Origin: Limnothrix sp. CACIAM 69d
Lineage (GTDB): Bacteria > Cyanobacteriota > Cyanobacteriia > CACIAM-69d
Assembly: GCA_001913845.2 (NCBI GenBank)
Contig: MKGP02000082.1
Coordinates: 102,592-166,591, forward strand
Length of the DNA stretch: 64,000 nucleotides
Direction of reading: 5' to 3'
In this document: positions 36,743-46,184 of the stretch, in pieces
Numbering within the stretch: position 1 is the stretch's first letter
Layout: the number at the start of each line of letters is the position of its first letter
The notes under the pieces: generated by a model
The model's database searches: none
What the model saw: the letters and a program-made list of their open reading frames with translations, nothing else
Told to the model about the DNA's origin: nothing
Position numbers and translations under genes: made by a program

Positions 36743-37459
36743 CTAGAAATTGACCCAGCGGCGACGCAAACCCAAAGCGGCAAATCCTGCTAAGCCAAAC
36801 ATGAGCGACGGTTCCGGCGTGCTGCGCTCTTCGGGCACTTCACGGAGTTGACCGTATAGATAGGCTGTACTGGTTCCACCTTCTTGGGAGATAAAGTCAG
36901 CAACCAGATCACCGATAGGAGAAAATTTGAACCCTGACAATTCCAGAGTGTATTGCTTTCCTGCGTAAGAGAATGAGCGGTCTCCCAAGGCATTGTTCCA
37001 GCTAATTTTATCTGCACAGGGAGTGACACTGTAGTATGCACAAAATCCATCGTTGGTTGTTTCGTCAATATCCAACGTGAAATTAAAGGTTTGGTTGGCG
37101 ATTTCCGCAAACTGTAAGGCGACCGTTAAGCCAACTGACTCAGCCGCAGTTCCACCAAAGATGGGATTGTTGAAATGCTGCAAGACTCCCAGTTGGAAGA
37201 CATTACCAGGGGTAATGGATGTTGTTCCTACGCCAGTAAATCCAAGACCGCTAGTTCCAGCTACACTGGCTGGAGATCCCCACCGAACTTGGCTTTCACT
37301 GCCAATGGTCTGAAACTCGTAATATGCGGTTCCAGACGGGGTGCCCCAAGATCCAGAGCTATTGAGTAAGGTTAGGGCAGTTGCTGGACTAGCCGACACA
37401 AGCGCAGCGGTAGCTGAAATAATGGCGGCTGATACAGTGGGTCGCATTTTGATTTTCAA
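36743..37459 (-). CDS. PEP-CTERM sorting-domain protein
   Basis: The 238-aa protein has an N-terminal signal peptide (about 1-29, ending SPATALT) and a C-terminal PEP-CTERM tail: TPEPSLMFGLAGFAALGLRR, i.e. Pro-Glu-Pro, a hydrophobic helix and basic end. The body is beta-rich and contains LGVLQHFNNPIFGG, a variant of the THxN motif seen in one PEP-CTERM subgroup. Such proteins are exported and processed by exosortase, often in strains that make exopolysaccharide, which fits the nearby hps operon. No exosortase gene is in this window. Two Cys pairs could form a disulfide. Confidence 0.9.
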   Translation of the reverse strand: MKIKMRPTVSAAIISATAALVSASPATALTLLNSSGSWGTPSGTAYYEFQTIGSESQVRWGSPASVAGTSGLGFTGVGTTSITPGNVFQLGVLQHFNNPIFGGTAAESVGLTVALQFAEIANQTFNFTLDIDETTNDGFCAYYSVTPCADKISWNNALGDRSFSYAGKQYTLELSGFKFSPIGDLVADFISQEGGTSTAYLYGQLREVPEERSTPEPSLMFGLAGFAALGLRRRWVNF

Positions 37460-37618
37460 GTGAATGGAGAATCCGACTGATCACCTTATCAAGGTAGTGC
37501 CAAAAATCACAACATCACTTATTCTTGAAAATTCTTTAAAAATAGTGCCTGTGAGGTGATGATTTTCGGTAACTGGTCGCTTACGCCGCAAAACTTTCAC
37601 CGGCTCATCATTACTGAA

Positions 37619-38695
37619 TTACGGCACTGCCAAACTTTGTTGCAGCGATCGCAGTAGTCGCTGATGATCGGCGGTGGTTCTGATCGCAACCCGAAAGAAG
37701 CGATCGCCCAATTCTGGGAAGCTGGAACAGTCTCGGATCAAGATTCGATCGCGCCGCAGCACCTGCTGTTGGAGTTGATTGCTGGGCAGAGCGGTTTTGA
37801 CCAACAGATAATTGGCGGCGCTGGGATAGGGGATGAGGCCCGGTTGGGCCTGTAGACCCAAAAACAGTTCCGATCGGGCCGATTCCAGCCAAGTCCAGGT
37901 TTTTTCGGCAAAGGGGCGATCGGCAAGGGCTGCTAAGGCGGCGACCACGGCTAAACCGTTGACAGACCAGGGATCTCGCCATTGTTGCCAGCGTGTTAAC
38001 CGATCGGGCTGGGCAATTGCATAACCTAGCCGTAGTCCCGGAATGGCGTAGAACTTGGTGAGCGATCGAATCACGATCAGGTTCGGATAGTCCTGAACCC
38101 AGTTCACGACGGTGGGTTGCTCAGTCGGGCGCAAAAAATCCATGAATGCCTCATCCACCACCACCAACCCAAAGCGATCGCACAGGGGCCGCAAAAGATC
38201 GTGGTTCCACATTTGCCCGGTGGGATTGTGAGGATTGTTCAGCACCAAGCCATAGGCGGTGCAATCGCGATGCAACCAGTCGCCCCAATCCCAAACCCAA
38301 GGCTCCACGGGGGCGATCGGCACCATTTTGGCCCCAAACGCCCTTAAGGCTCGGCCATAGTCCGCAAAGGCCGGCACGGGCAGCACGGTTGCGGCCAACT
38401 GACTCAAATCCCGAGCGGCCCAAGTCAAGAGTTCCGCCGCCCCATTACCTGGCAAAATCCAATCTGGGTCGAGGTTGTGGTGCTGAGCGAGGGCCTGGCG
38501 CAATTCGCCGTAGTTTGGATCCGGGTAAGCGGCGAGGGAAGGCAAGGCGGCAGTGAGGGCGGCCAAAATGCTGGGTGGCAAGCCCTCAGGATGGATACTG
38601 GCGGAGAAGTCCAGAATTTCAGAGGGCGCACAATGGGCGATCGCGGCGGCCCAAGCCAGGTTGCCCCCATGGATCGGGTGGGAAACAGTGGTCAT
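37619..38695 (-). CDS. cobD: Threonine-phosphate decarboxylase (CobD-type, PLP enzyme)
   Basis: The 358-aa enzyme would turn L-threonine phosphate into aminopropanol phosphate, the linker of the cobalamin lower arm. It is a fold-type I aminotransferase-like protein: HPIHGGNLAWAA start, GNGAAELLTW (cofactor phosphate), NNPHNPTG, DEAFMDF, and the PLP lysine in SLTKFYAIPGLRLGY. The ATG at 38695 overlaps the cbiB stop by 4 nt; a long open frame further upstream to 39619 is just the wrong frame of cbiB. With cbiB it forms a two-gene cobalamin unit. Histidinol-phosphate aminotransferase is an alternative, but the neighbour argues against it. Confidence 0.9.
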   Translation of the reverse strand: MTTVSHPIHGGNLAWAAAIAHCAPSEILDFSASIHPEGLPPSILAALTAALPSLAAYPDPNYGELRQALAQHHNLDPDWILPGNGAAELLTWAARDLSQLAATVLPVPAFADYGRALRAFGAKMVPIAPVEPWVWDWGDWLHRDCTAYGLVLNNPHNPTGQMWNHDLLRPLCDRFGLVVVDEAFMDFLRPTEQPTVVNWVQDYPNLIVIRSLTKFYAIPGLRLGYAIAQPDRLTRWQQWRDPWSVNGLAVVAALAALADRPFAEKTWTWLESARSELFLGLQAQPGLIPYPSAANYLLVKTALPSNQLQQQVLRRDRILIRDCSSFPELGDRFFRVAIRTTADHQRLLRSLQQSLAVP

Positions 38696-39711
38696 GGCAA
38701 AAATCCTAGCGCCAATAGCCCGATCGCCCCGCATAACCACCCCAAAAAGACCACCCGGGTCAACCCCAAAGCCGATCGCACGGTCTCCGGTTCGATCGGC
38801 CGCTGGGGGTCTCCCAACAGGGGCTTGTATTTCACTTGACCGCGATAGCGATTTTCGCCCCCCAGTTGCACCCCCAAGGCCATCGCGTAGGCGCACTCGC
38901 TCCAGCCGGAATTGGGACTGGGATCCATCGCTCCATCCCGCCGACAGCGACCCCAAACTTGCAAGGGCTTTCTTGAAAGTAGGGCGATCGATCCCACGGT
39001 TAATCGACAGGGTAGCCAAGTGAGGTGATCTTCCAGGCGAGCGCTGAACCAACCCAAGTTCCGATGGCGTGAGTCCTTGTAGCCCACCATCGAATCGAGG
39101 GTGCTGGCGGCCTTGTAACCCAAGGCCACCGCTGCGATCGCCCCGGGGCCCCACCCGAAAATTACCGTTGCCCCCGCGCCCACCAAGGCCCAAAACAGCG
39201 GCCCCAAAACACCATCCACGGCATTTTCCGCCACCGTTTCCAGCACGGCTCGCAAAATTTCTGGGCGATCGAGATGCTCCGTTTCCCGGCCCACGTAGCG
39301 ACTGAGCCGCGATCGCGCTTCCGGCAAATCCTCGCGGGCCAACGGTTCCAACACATCTGCCGCCGCATCCCGCAAGCTGCGACCCGCAAAGCAAGCTGCC
39401 ACCATCACCGCCTCGACTCCTAAACCCAAAAGGGGATGTAGCTTGGTGGCTAACGATCCGATCGCCCCAGCCAGGGCCCCTGTCCCCCCGATCATGGACA
39501 ATGCCAGCCCCACCCCTAACCAGCGCTGAACCCGATCGGGAGCGGCCAAAGACCAAACCCAACGACGGTAGCGATCGATCCATGCTCCGATGACCTGCAC
39601 CGGATGCACCCAACTCCAAGGGTCACCCACCAGCCAATCAATCACCGCCGCCAGTCCCAACACCAGGATCGATCGGGTTGGCTCTCCCAGTCCAATCAAT
39701 CCGTTCATCAT
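38692..39711 (-). CDS. cbiB: Adenosylcobinamide-phosphate synthase CbiB
   Basis: The 339-aa integral membrane protein joins the aminopropanol(-phosphate) arm to adenosylcobyric acid. The family start is clear: AAVIDWLVGDPWSWVHPVQV, followed by IGAWIDR. The conserved central region SRYVGRETEHLD and ENAVDGVLGPLFWALVGA is present, then DSMVGYKDSRHRNLG. Four or more hydrophobic segments are visible. It overlaps cobD by four bases (ATGA), so the two are translationally coupled and act in consecutive steps. It begins 20 nt after the methyltransferase gene stop on the same strand. Confidence 0.95.
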   Translation of the reverse strand: MMNGLIGLGEPTRSILVLGLAAVIDWLVGDPWSWVHPVQVIGAWIDRYRRWVWSLAAPDRVQRWLGVGLALSMIGGTGALAGAIGSLATKLHPLLGLGVEAVMVAACFAGRSLRDAAADVLEPLAREDLPEARSRLSRYVGRETEHLDRPEILRAVLETVAENAVDGVLGPLFWALVGAGATVIFGWGPGAIAAVALGYKAASTLDSMVGYKDSRHRNLGWFSARLEDHLTWLPCRLTVGSIALLSRKPLQVWGRCRRDGAMDPSPNSGWSECAYAMALGVQLGGENRYRGQVKYKPLLGDPQRPIEPETVRSALGLTRVVFLGWLCGAIGLLALGFLP

Positions 39712-39730
39712 CTCTAGCTACTTAGCAAAG

Positions 39731-41425
39731 TTAAAATAGTTGCCCCTGAGAAATTCCAGTTCCACGTTCTGTTTCTGCTGCCTTGAAGTTTAGACCACCT
39801 AAGTTCATGTCGAAATACTCGGGGCGCTCAGTGCCATTCAACAATCCTTCAATGGTCAGGATTTGAATTTTGGGATAGTCCCGCCCATTCCCCGCTGACT
39901 TATAAAAACCGGCTGATGCAGCCTCCTTGATCATGGGTTTGGTTGGACTGGCTAGCGTCACAAATAAACCCATTGCTGCCTTATTTCCTTCAACGGTAGC
40001 AATCAAGTCTTTTAACATCGTGAGAGAAACATTTTGACCACCCTTGACACTGACAATGATTTTTCTGATTACAGGATTTTTTTGAGAAACGCTCTCTGCA
40101 TCGCTAAAGAAAATTTGACCATCAATCCCACCGTCAGCACCTTTCTTTTTACCCTTATAGGGTTGAGCATTGACCAGGGAGCAAGCCCAATATTGAAACT
40201 GATATTTATCTCGATTGGCGAGATCTTTGGCTCCTTCTAAATCCTGAGGGGTTCCTTCAACTGAAAACTCAATTCCTGGAAAAGCATCCCGCAAACGTTT
40301 CTCAATCAGCGCGATCGCTAAGTGGGTAATATCAATCCCGATCCAAGACCGCCCCAATCGTTCTGCCGCGTGAACAGCAGTTCCGCAGCCACAAAACGGG
40401 TCAAGCACAACATCCCCTGGATTGCTACTAGCCGCTACGATTCTCTCCAAAAGCGCCAGTGGCTTCTGTGTCGGATAACCTAAACGCTCCTTTGCTTGCG
40501 AATTCAGAGGAGCTACGTCAAGAATCAAATCTTGGACTGTCACTCCCTCCCCTAGATATCTCTTGAATTGAGGGAATCCTTTGTGACCATCCCTACCTTT
40601 AGGAGTCCAGTAAATATATTGATGTTGATCCAGCAAGTCTAATTTGGCTAGAGTGCCCAGTTTCTTGGCTTGTTCGACACCAACAATCGATTCAACTGTT
40701 TTCTTATGGATCTTCCAGTGATTTCCCTTATCGCTCGGATTGATATCTCGCCAGCTTGCCCCTGATTCTCCATTCCTGACTCCAGGAGCAGTCAGATTAT
40801 CAAGTCTATAGATGCCTCGCTCATCTCCATAGCGATACTTAGACTCTAGATAGTCTTTGTTATGGGTTTGATATACCAAATTCCATGTGTAACGATCCGA
40901 TTTTGTATAGAACAATATAACGTCATGAACAGGCGCAAACCGTCGAGCAGAGTTGTGGGCACTGGTTCTTTTCCAAACAATTTCGCTCTTGAAGTTTTGT
41001 GGCTCAAAAATCACATCTAAAATCATCTTTAGATAATGACTAGCTGTAGGGTCACAATGTAGGTAAAGACTGCCAGTAGATTTCAGAACTCGATGCAGCT
41101 CCACGAGTCGAACGGCCATCATGACGAGATAGGCAGATAGTGAATTTTTGCCTAGGGTACGAACCAGTAAATCAAGCAATTCTGCCAAATTACCATTGGT
41201 GGTGACCAAAGACTGCAAAGAACGAACTGACTCTGTTCCCCATTCCCAAGTATCTTCAAAAGCCGTGATCTGCGCTTCTGATCGTTCTCCTCTGGGAGTT
41301 GAAAACAAAACGTTGTAGTCAGCTTTTGAGTTAAATGGTGGGTCGAGATAGATTAGATCAACGGTTTCATCACCAATGTTGTCTCGCAAAACTTGTAAAT
41401 TGTCGCCGTAGAAAAGCTTTTTCAT
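39731..41425 (-). CDS. DNA methyltransferase (beta class) fused to a nuclease-like domain
   Basis: The 564-aa protein begins KKLFYGDNLQVLRDNI and has the catalytic motif DPPF at about 32-35, ahead of the AdoMet-binding motif LDPFCGCGTAVHAAERLG (about 328-345). This order marks the beta class (N6-adenine or N4-cytosine). Target recognition should lie between (150-290). Residues 420-540 form an extra domain with KGADGGIDGQIFF and KIIVSVKGGQNVS, which resembles the PD-(D/E)XK core of Mrr-like endonucleases; the usual Glu/Gln before Lys is Ser-Val here. DNA is AT-richer and HIP1-poor compared with neighbours, suggesting transfer. A separate restriction partner is not seen. Confidence 0.88.
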   Translation of the reverse strand: MKKLFYGDNLQVLRDNIGDETVDLIYLDPPFNSKADYNVLFSTPRGERSEAQITAFEDTWEWGTESVRSLQSLVTTNGNLAELLDLLVRTLGKNSLSAYLVMMAVRLVELHRVLKSTGSLYLHCDPTASHYLKMILDVIFEPQNFKSEIVWKRTSAHNSARRFAPVHDVILFYTKSDRYTWNLVYQTHNKDYLESKYRYGDERGIYRLDNLTAPGVRNGESGASWRDINPSDKGNHWKIHKKTVESIVGVEQAKKLGTLAKLDLLDQHQYIYWTPKGRDGHKGFPQFKRYLGEGVTVQDLILDVAPLNSQAKERLGYPTQKPLALLERIVAASSNPGDVVLDPFCGCGTAVHAAERLGRSWIGIDITHLAIALIEKRLRDAFPGIEFSVEGTPQDLEGAKDLANRDKYQFQYWACSLVNAQPYKGKKKGADGGIDGQIFFSDAESVSQKNPVIRKIIVSVKGGQNVSLTMLKDLIATVEGNKAAMGLFVTLASPTKPMIKEAASAGFYKSAGNGRDYPKIQILTIEGLLNGTERPEYFDMNLGGLNFKAAETERGTGISQGQLF

Positions 41426-41454
41426 AAAGATTTACCGCCCTTTAACGGTCAATT

Positions 41455-42051
41455 TTAAGGTAATGTCACTTCTTCGTAAATTATTCCTAGAGAAGCGGTC
41501 AGATGTAACGACTCCAGGTTGATGACGATCGCCCCCCAATCGGTTTCTGGGTCTGGGTCAACGGCGGGATAGGAAGTCAGCACCCATTGGTTTAACGGAT
41601 TTCGAGCATACCGATCGACCGTAACTTGGGTGGCATCAACTAATAAATATTCCTGTAATGAGGGTAGCCGTCGATAGGCTTTGAACTGGTCGCCGCGATC
41701 GAACCCGGCCGTGCTGGGCGACAACACTTCAATGATCAGTTGGGGATAGCTAATCAGGCTTTTCGATTGCTGATCACGCTGATCGCAAGTGACAACCCCA
41801 TCGGGATAAAAATAAGGCCCCGTTGGGCTGATCTGCACCTTGGCATCGGCCATGTAAACGTGGCAACCTGTGCCTCGTAACTGTCCCCGCAACCAACTGG
41901 CGATATTGAGGGCGATCGCATTGTGGGCCAAAGTGCCTCCGACCATGGCGTAGGCTTCGCCCCGAAAATATTCATGGCGCACCGACTGCTCGGCTTCCCA
42001 GGCCAAGTAGTCAGCGGAACTCATGAGAAATCGATCGAAGTTAGCAACCAT
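41455..42051 (-). CDS. Uma2-family (DUF820) nuclease-like protein
   Basis: The 198-aa protein starts MVANFDRFLMSSADYLAWEA. Uma2 hallmarks are present: SVRHEYFRGEAYAM, LAHNAIALNIASWL, the acidic YPDGVVTCD (about 95), LIIEVLSPST (about 118-127) and FDRGDQFKAYRRLP. These residues form a PD-(D/E)XK-like site. The family is hugely expanded in cyanobacteria and its role is still unclear; a nuclease or regulatory function is assumed. MSSADYL nine residues in is an alternative start. It sits between the methyltransferase and pmbA genes, all on the minus strand. Confidence 0.92.
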   Translation of the reverse strand: MVANFDRFLMSSADYLAWEAEQSVRHEYFRGEAYAMVGGTLAHNAIALNIASWLRGQLRGTGCHVYMADAKVQISPTGPYFYPDGVVTCDQRDQQSKSLISYPQLIIEVLSPSTAGFDRGDQFKAYRRLPSLQEYLLVDATQVTVDRYARNPLNQWVLTSYPAVDPDPETDWGAIVINLESLHLTASLGIIYEEVTLP

Positions 42052-42118
42052 GGCGATCGCCCAGAGAGTGCGATCGGCTGGGGCAGCAGGGAGACCACAC
42101 CCAACCGATCGCCCGATT

Positions 42119-43456
42119 TTAGTCGCCCGTAATCGACAGTTCCGCCACCCAAATCCGGGGGCAAGTACCACCCGGGAGCACTTCGGCCTCCGGTTCCACA
42201 CAGACGATCGACTTCAGCAGGTCGCGAATGTCGCCCGCGATCGTGGCGGATTCGATGCTGACCCGATCGCCCCGTTTCACCATCCAGCCATCAAAGGGCA
42301 GCGAGAACGATCCCTCCAGGGAATTCACCCCCGCGTGCAGGGCGGTCACATCGTCAACCAAGATCACCTGCTCGGCATCGGCCAAGCGCAGGTCGCCCGG
42401 TTGATTCGAGAACACGTGCCAATAGCCGGGGCTGACCGTCACCTTTGCGCCCATGTTGGCGTGGCCCGTGGGCTGTGCGCCCAGGCGTTTGGCGGTTCCG
42501 GCGCTGTGCAGGAAGTTGCTGAGTTGCCCATCGGTGATCAACGGGATGCGGCGGGTGGGTGTGCCTTCGCCGTCAAACCAGCTTGCGCCAATGTTGCCGG
42601 GGTGGTGTTCGTCGTCCGCCAGCGACAGGATCGACGCGGCCAGGGTTTGACCCAGTGAATCCGGCGTGGAGAGGCTTTGCTTATCCAAAATGCTCTGGGC
42701 ATTGAACAGGTTGGAAAAGGCTCCCAGCAAGCTCAGGAACGCTTCCGGCGAAAAGACCACCGGATATTTTCCCGACTGAATTTTGTCGTAGTTCAGGTGG
42801 CTGAGGGTTTTGTCGGTGGTCTCTTGCAGGCAGCCTTCCAGGTCGAGGCTGTCAAAGCTGCGGGCCATGCGGAATGCGCCGCCGCTGCGGGGTTTGCGCC
42901 CTTCCTGTTCGGTTTTGGCGTAGAGGTACATGGAGGCGATCGAGCGGGCTTCGTGCCGTAGAGCACCTTCGCTGTTCAGATAAAACCGCTCCGTGTCGCT
43001 TTGGGCCAGGCCGTTATAGGGCACGGAGGTGATCGCCGGGTGGGCCTCCAGCAGCCGTTTTTCGGCATCGGCCAGGGCCGTGATCAGGGTGTTGATCGGG
43101 GCGGGCGGGGCCATGTCGCTGGTGTTGCCCTCGATCGGCTGGGTGGCTTCGGGGCTGAAGTCCGGCACGTTGTCCGTGGCTCCGAAGGCGCTGGCCTCAC
43201 TGGCGGTGCGGAGGGCTAGTTCCAGCCCGGCGCGATCGATGTCGGTGGTGGAGGTGATGCCCACGCGCCCGTCTTGGTTCCAGACCCGCACAGTCACGCC
43301 CGATCGCTGGGAGGCTTTCACCTGTTCCGGTTCGCCGTCGCGCACTTTGACGCTGGTTTCATCGACGGATGATCCGTACAAATCAAATTGCTTGATGCCC
43401 AAATTGGTAGCCAAATCGCGGGCATCCGTTGCCAATTGTTCAATTGAAATTGCCAC
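42119..43456 (-). CDS. pmbA: TldD/PmbA-family protein, PmbA (TldE) type
   Basis: The 445-aa protein is the non-catalytic partner type: the HExxxH motif of TldD is absent and the corresponding region reads YPVVFSPEAFLSLLGAFSNL. Family features include RDGEPEQVKASQRSGVTVRV near the N-terminus and EGTPTRRIPLITDGQLSNFL in the C-terminal half. In characterised bacteria TldD and TldE form a heterodimer that cleaves leader peptides or unstructured peptides. It begins three bases after the tldD stop, giving a tight operon and equal synthesis. Confidence 0.93.
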   Translation of the reverse strand: MAISIEQLATDARDLATNLGIKQFDLYGSSVDETSVKVRDGEPEQVKASQRSGVTVRVWNQDGRVGITSTTDIDRAGLELALRTASEASAFGATDNVPDFSPEATQPIEGNTSDMAPPAPINTLITALADAEKRLLEAHPAITSVPYNGLAQSDTERFYLNSEGALRHEARSIASMYLYAKTEQEGRKPRSGGAFRMARSFDSLDLEGCLQETTDKTLSHLNYDKIQSGKYPVVFSPEAFLSLLGAFSNLFNAQSILDKQSLSTPDSLGQTLAASILSLADDEHHPGNIGASWFDGEGTPTRRIPLITDGQLSNFLHSAGTAKRLGAQPTGHANMGAKVTVSPGYWHVFSNQPGDLRLADAEQVILVDDVTALHAGVNSLEGSFSLPFDGWMVKRGDRVSIESATIAGDIRDLLKSIVCVEPEAEVLPGGTCPRIWVAELSITGD

Positions 43457-43459
43457 GAC

Positions 43460-44929
43460 TTAGCGACCTCCCACGGTAATTGCATCCACTTTGATGTGGG
43501 GTTGACCCACGGTGACATAGACACTGCCACTGACCGAACCACAGAACCCCGGCGACAGGGCCAAATCATTGGAGGACATGGAAATTTTCTGCATGATTTC
43601 CACCGCTTCCCCGATCAAGGTTGCGCCCTTCAAGGGTTTGGTGAGCTGGCCATTTTCAATCAGGTAAGCTTCATCCACGCCGAAATTAAATTGACCGGTG
43701 GGGCCGACACTGCCGCCGCCCATCCGCTTGCAATAGATGCCGCGATCGATCGAGCCAAACAGATCCTCGATCGAGAATTGGCCCGGTGCAATGTAGGTAT
43801 TCCGCATCCGGGAGGCGGCGGCGAAAGTGTAGCCCTGACGACGGCCGCTGCCGGTGCGGGGATGGCCGGTTTTCACAAATCCCGCGCGATCGGAAATGAA
43901 GTTTTTCAAAATGCCATTTTCGATCAGCAAGGTACGCTGAACGGGCATTCCTTCATCATCCATATCCAAAGTTCCGAAGGCATTGTCGCTCAAACCTTCG
44001 TCCCAAGCGGTCAGATTTTCATGGGCGATTTTTTCGCCTTTCTTGTCCCAAAAAGGCGTGGTTTTGCGTTCCACTTGGGTGGTTTCCAGCAGGTGGCCGC
44101 AGGCTTCGTGGAAAATCACCCCACCGAACGCATTGGCCATGACTACGGGATAGTTGCCCGATTCCACATAGTCGGCGTAGAGCATTTTGCCCGCCGATTC
44201 GGCAATGCCACTGGCAAAGGTTTCGTAGTCCCAATCCCGCAGGAATTGAGGATTGCTGGCATCGCCGGCCCGCTGACCAATGGACGATCGATTGGCCCCA
44301 TCGGCACAGAGCAAGCTGGATCCCACCGATTGGGTCAGGCGAATATCGTGGGCAAACACGCCATCGCTGGCGGCTACCAATACTTCTTGCCAGTCGCGAA
44401 AATAGCTCGATCGCCGCGATTGCACATGGCTGCCTTGCTTGGCCAACGCGCCATTGGCTGCCAACAGCACCTCGCCCATTTCTTTCATGGAACTGCATTG
44501 GCCCAACCAAGCATCCTTGCCCTTGGTGGCCACGTAGTCCCGTAACGGTTCCAGGTTCACTTCGGGGATGTAGGCATTGGGGCCCGGCAGGCTCAAGCCC
44601 AGGATCGCCAGAGCTTTTTCGAGGGCCGATCGCAACCCGGCAAAGGTCAGATCATTGGTGCTGACGTAGCAATCGGCCTGGCCCCGAAACACGCGCACCC
44701 CCGCGCCGGTCGCCAGTCGGGGAGCGATGCTGGTGATCGCATCGTCTTCGGCTAGGCAGTTGATGTAGTTGCTGCGCTCCAGGAAAAATTCCACAAAATC
44801 GGCTCCGGCGGCGCGCCCCCAACCCAGCAAGGTCGAAAGGGGCGATCGCCAGCTCTCATCAAAGCGATCGACCGTGGGCAGGTAACGCAACTCGGGCACA
44901 TCCCGAGACAGCAGCAAAGTTGGAGCCAT
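43460..44929 (-). CDS. tldD: TldD metalloprotease subunit
   Basis: The 489-aa protein carries the TldD zinc motif [12 protein letters not shown] (about 276-287) and the later Cys ([19 protein letters not shown]). The N-terminal region holds [20 protein letters not shown]. Start ATG at 44929 has GAGGA at a suitable distance; an ATG five codons earlier lacks it. It is the first gene of the tldD-pmbA pair. Together with the solo paralogue at 23.8 kb the window has two TldD-type chains for one PmbA-type chain. A family A MITE-like element lies directly upstream. Confidence 0.94.
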   Translation of the reverse strand: MAPTLLLSRDVPELRYLPTVDRFDESWRSPLSTLLGWGRAAGADFVEFFLERSNYINCLAEDDAITSIAPRLATGAGVRVFRGQADCYVSTNDLTFAGLRSALEKALAILGLSLPGPNAYIPEVNLEPLRDYVATKGKDAWLGQCSSMKEMGEVLLAANGALAKQGSHVQSRRSSYFRDWQEVLVAASDGVFAHDIRLTQSVGSSLLCADGANRSSIGQRAGDASNPQFLRDWDYETFASGIAESAGKMLYADYVESGNYPVVMANAFGGVIFHEACGHLLETTQVERKTTPFWDKKGEKIAHENLTAWDEGLSDNAFGTLDMDDEGMPVQRTLLIENGILKNFISDRAGFVKTGHPRTGSGRRQGYTFAAASRMRNTYIAPGQFSIEDLFGSIDRGIYCKRMGGGSVGPTGQFNFGVDEAYLIENGQLTKPLKGATLIGEAVEIMQKISMSSNDLALSPGFCGSVSGSVYVTVGQPHIKVDAITVGGR

Positions 44930-44991
44930 GTAATGATTCCTCAAACGGTGCGAAGGGCAGCAAACAGAATTAGGGGTTGCTCAAGGAGGCT

Positions 44992-45207
44992 AGGGTCTGT
45001 CGTCATTTTTCGGGGTGAGGCTGAAATCGTTGATTTTTCGTGCCTCGATGGTTGTAACAAGGGGCTTGAACCCCTTGCTTTTCGCGATCTGACAAGGGGC
45101 TTAAGCCCCTTGCCTCCCACGATTTAACAAGGAGCCTAAGCCCCTTGCCTCCCCATGATCCGCTAACGGCAGATCTGAGGCTTCGGGCGAAACGACGACA
45201 GCCCCTA
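44992..45207. mobile_element. 216-bp MITE-like element with three tandem palindromes (family A)
   Basis: The ends AGGGTCTGTCGTC and GACGACAGCCCCT are imperfect inverted repeats extending over about 20 bp. Inside, CAAGGGGCTTGAACCCCTTG (45058), CAAGGGGCTTAAGCCCCTTG (45093) and CAAGGAGCCTAAGCCCCTTG (45128) repeat with an exact 35-bp period. No protein is encoded. It lies in the promoter region of tldD on one side and the DUF427 gene on the other. Confidence 0.8.
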
Positions 45208-45405
45208 ACTCCAGGAAACCGCTGATAATCTTTTGCTGGGGCTTGGGTTTTAAGAAACGTTAAGCCCCGGTTCTCAGTCTAGCAAAGCGATGCCCTAGCA
45301 GTGTTTGGGCTGGGGGTGGCTGTACTCAACTCAGTCCATTCCCAGTGACTTTCAAAGGATTCAGCGGCAAAATTCAACAAAACGGTTCAACAGGGGTTTT
45401 GAGTG

Positions 45406-45903
45406 ATGGCATATCCCGATCGAATGGTTCCCGGCCCCGGTCAAGAATCCGTGTGGGACTATCCCCGGCCAGCTCGCTGGGAAGACTCGGGTAAGCACAT
45501 TCGGGTGGAATTTAATGGCGTGGTGATTGCCGAAACCGATCGCGCAAAACGGGTTGTGGAAACCAGCCACCCACCGTCCTATTACATTCCGCCTGAGGAT
45601 TTGCGGCAGGAATATTTTGAATTGATTGCCCGATCGACCTTTTGCGAGTGGAAAGGGGTCGCCCGTTACTACAGCATCCAAGTGGGCGATCGCCGGGCCG
45701 AGGCCGCCGCTTGGTTCTATCCCGCGCCGACTCCCGCCTTTGCTGAGATCCAAAACTACGTGGGCATCTATCCCAGCCAGGTCGATGCCTGCTATGTGGA
45801 TGGCGAGCAAGTGCAGGCCCAACCCGGTGATTTCTATGGCGGCTGGATCACGTCCGAGATTGTCGGTCCCTTCAAAGGATCGCCCGGCACTTGGGGATGG
45901 TAA
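45406..45903 (+). CDS. DUF427-domain protein
   Basis: The 165-aa protein starts MAYPDRMVPGPGQESVWDYP. The DUF427 fold is evident from KHIRVEFNGVVIAETDRAKR, VVETSHPPSYYIPPEDL, STFCEWKGVARYY and AAAWFYPAPTPAF. The family contains small beta-rich proteins without an agreed function; databases sometimes call them nucleotidyltransferase-like on structural grounds. It is soluble, with no signal peptide. A GTG one codon earlier is an equivalent start. It stands alone between a MITE-like element and a long gene-poor stretch. Confidence 0.92.
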   Translation: MAYPDRMVPGPGQESVWDYPRPARWEDSGKHIRVEFNGVVIAETDRAKRVVETSHPPSYYIPPEDLRQEYFELIARSTFCEWKGVARYYSIQVGDRRAEAAAWFYPAPTPAFAEIQNYVGIYPSQVDACYVDGEQVQAQPGDFYGGWITSEIVGPFKGSPGTWGW

Positions 45904-46184
45904 GGATGCTAGGGCGGGTGGGCAGATCATCCCGTTTATCCCGTTCATGGGGGCGTGAAATTCGTAACGATTTTTGAAGTGCTTTTTAATACAGGCATTG
46001 CTCGCCAAGAAATGAGTGATGAATGCCGAATCGCACAGCTCAAAGCCTGAAAAGATTGAACGGTAACGATTTTTGTGTCTGAGGCTGTGCGATCGCCCTC
46101 AGAATTTGTACGGAGAAAAGCAGCAGGCTTTGCCGGGGCTTCTCAAAAAAATTGAGTAATCTCCGTAAATTCTCGGAAAAAAGT

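Noticed and set aside
37619..39619. 666-aa extension of the cobD reading frame
   Set aside because: The upstream 300 codons lie over cbiB in another frame; the ATG at 38695 overlapping the cbiB stop fits the family start.
45058..45147. Three regularly spaced repeats as a CRISPR array
   Set aside because: The repeats are full palindromes, the spacers are only 15 nt and related to each other, and no cas gene is near.
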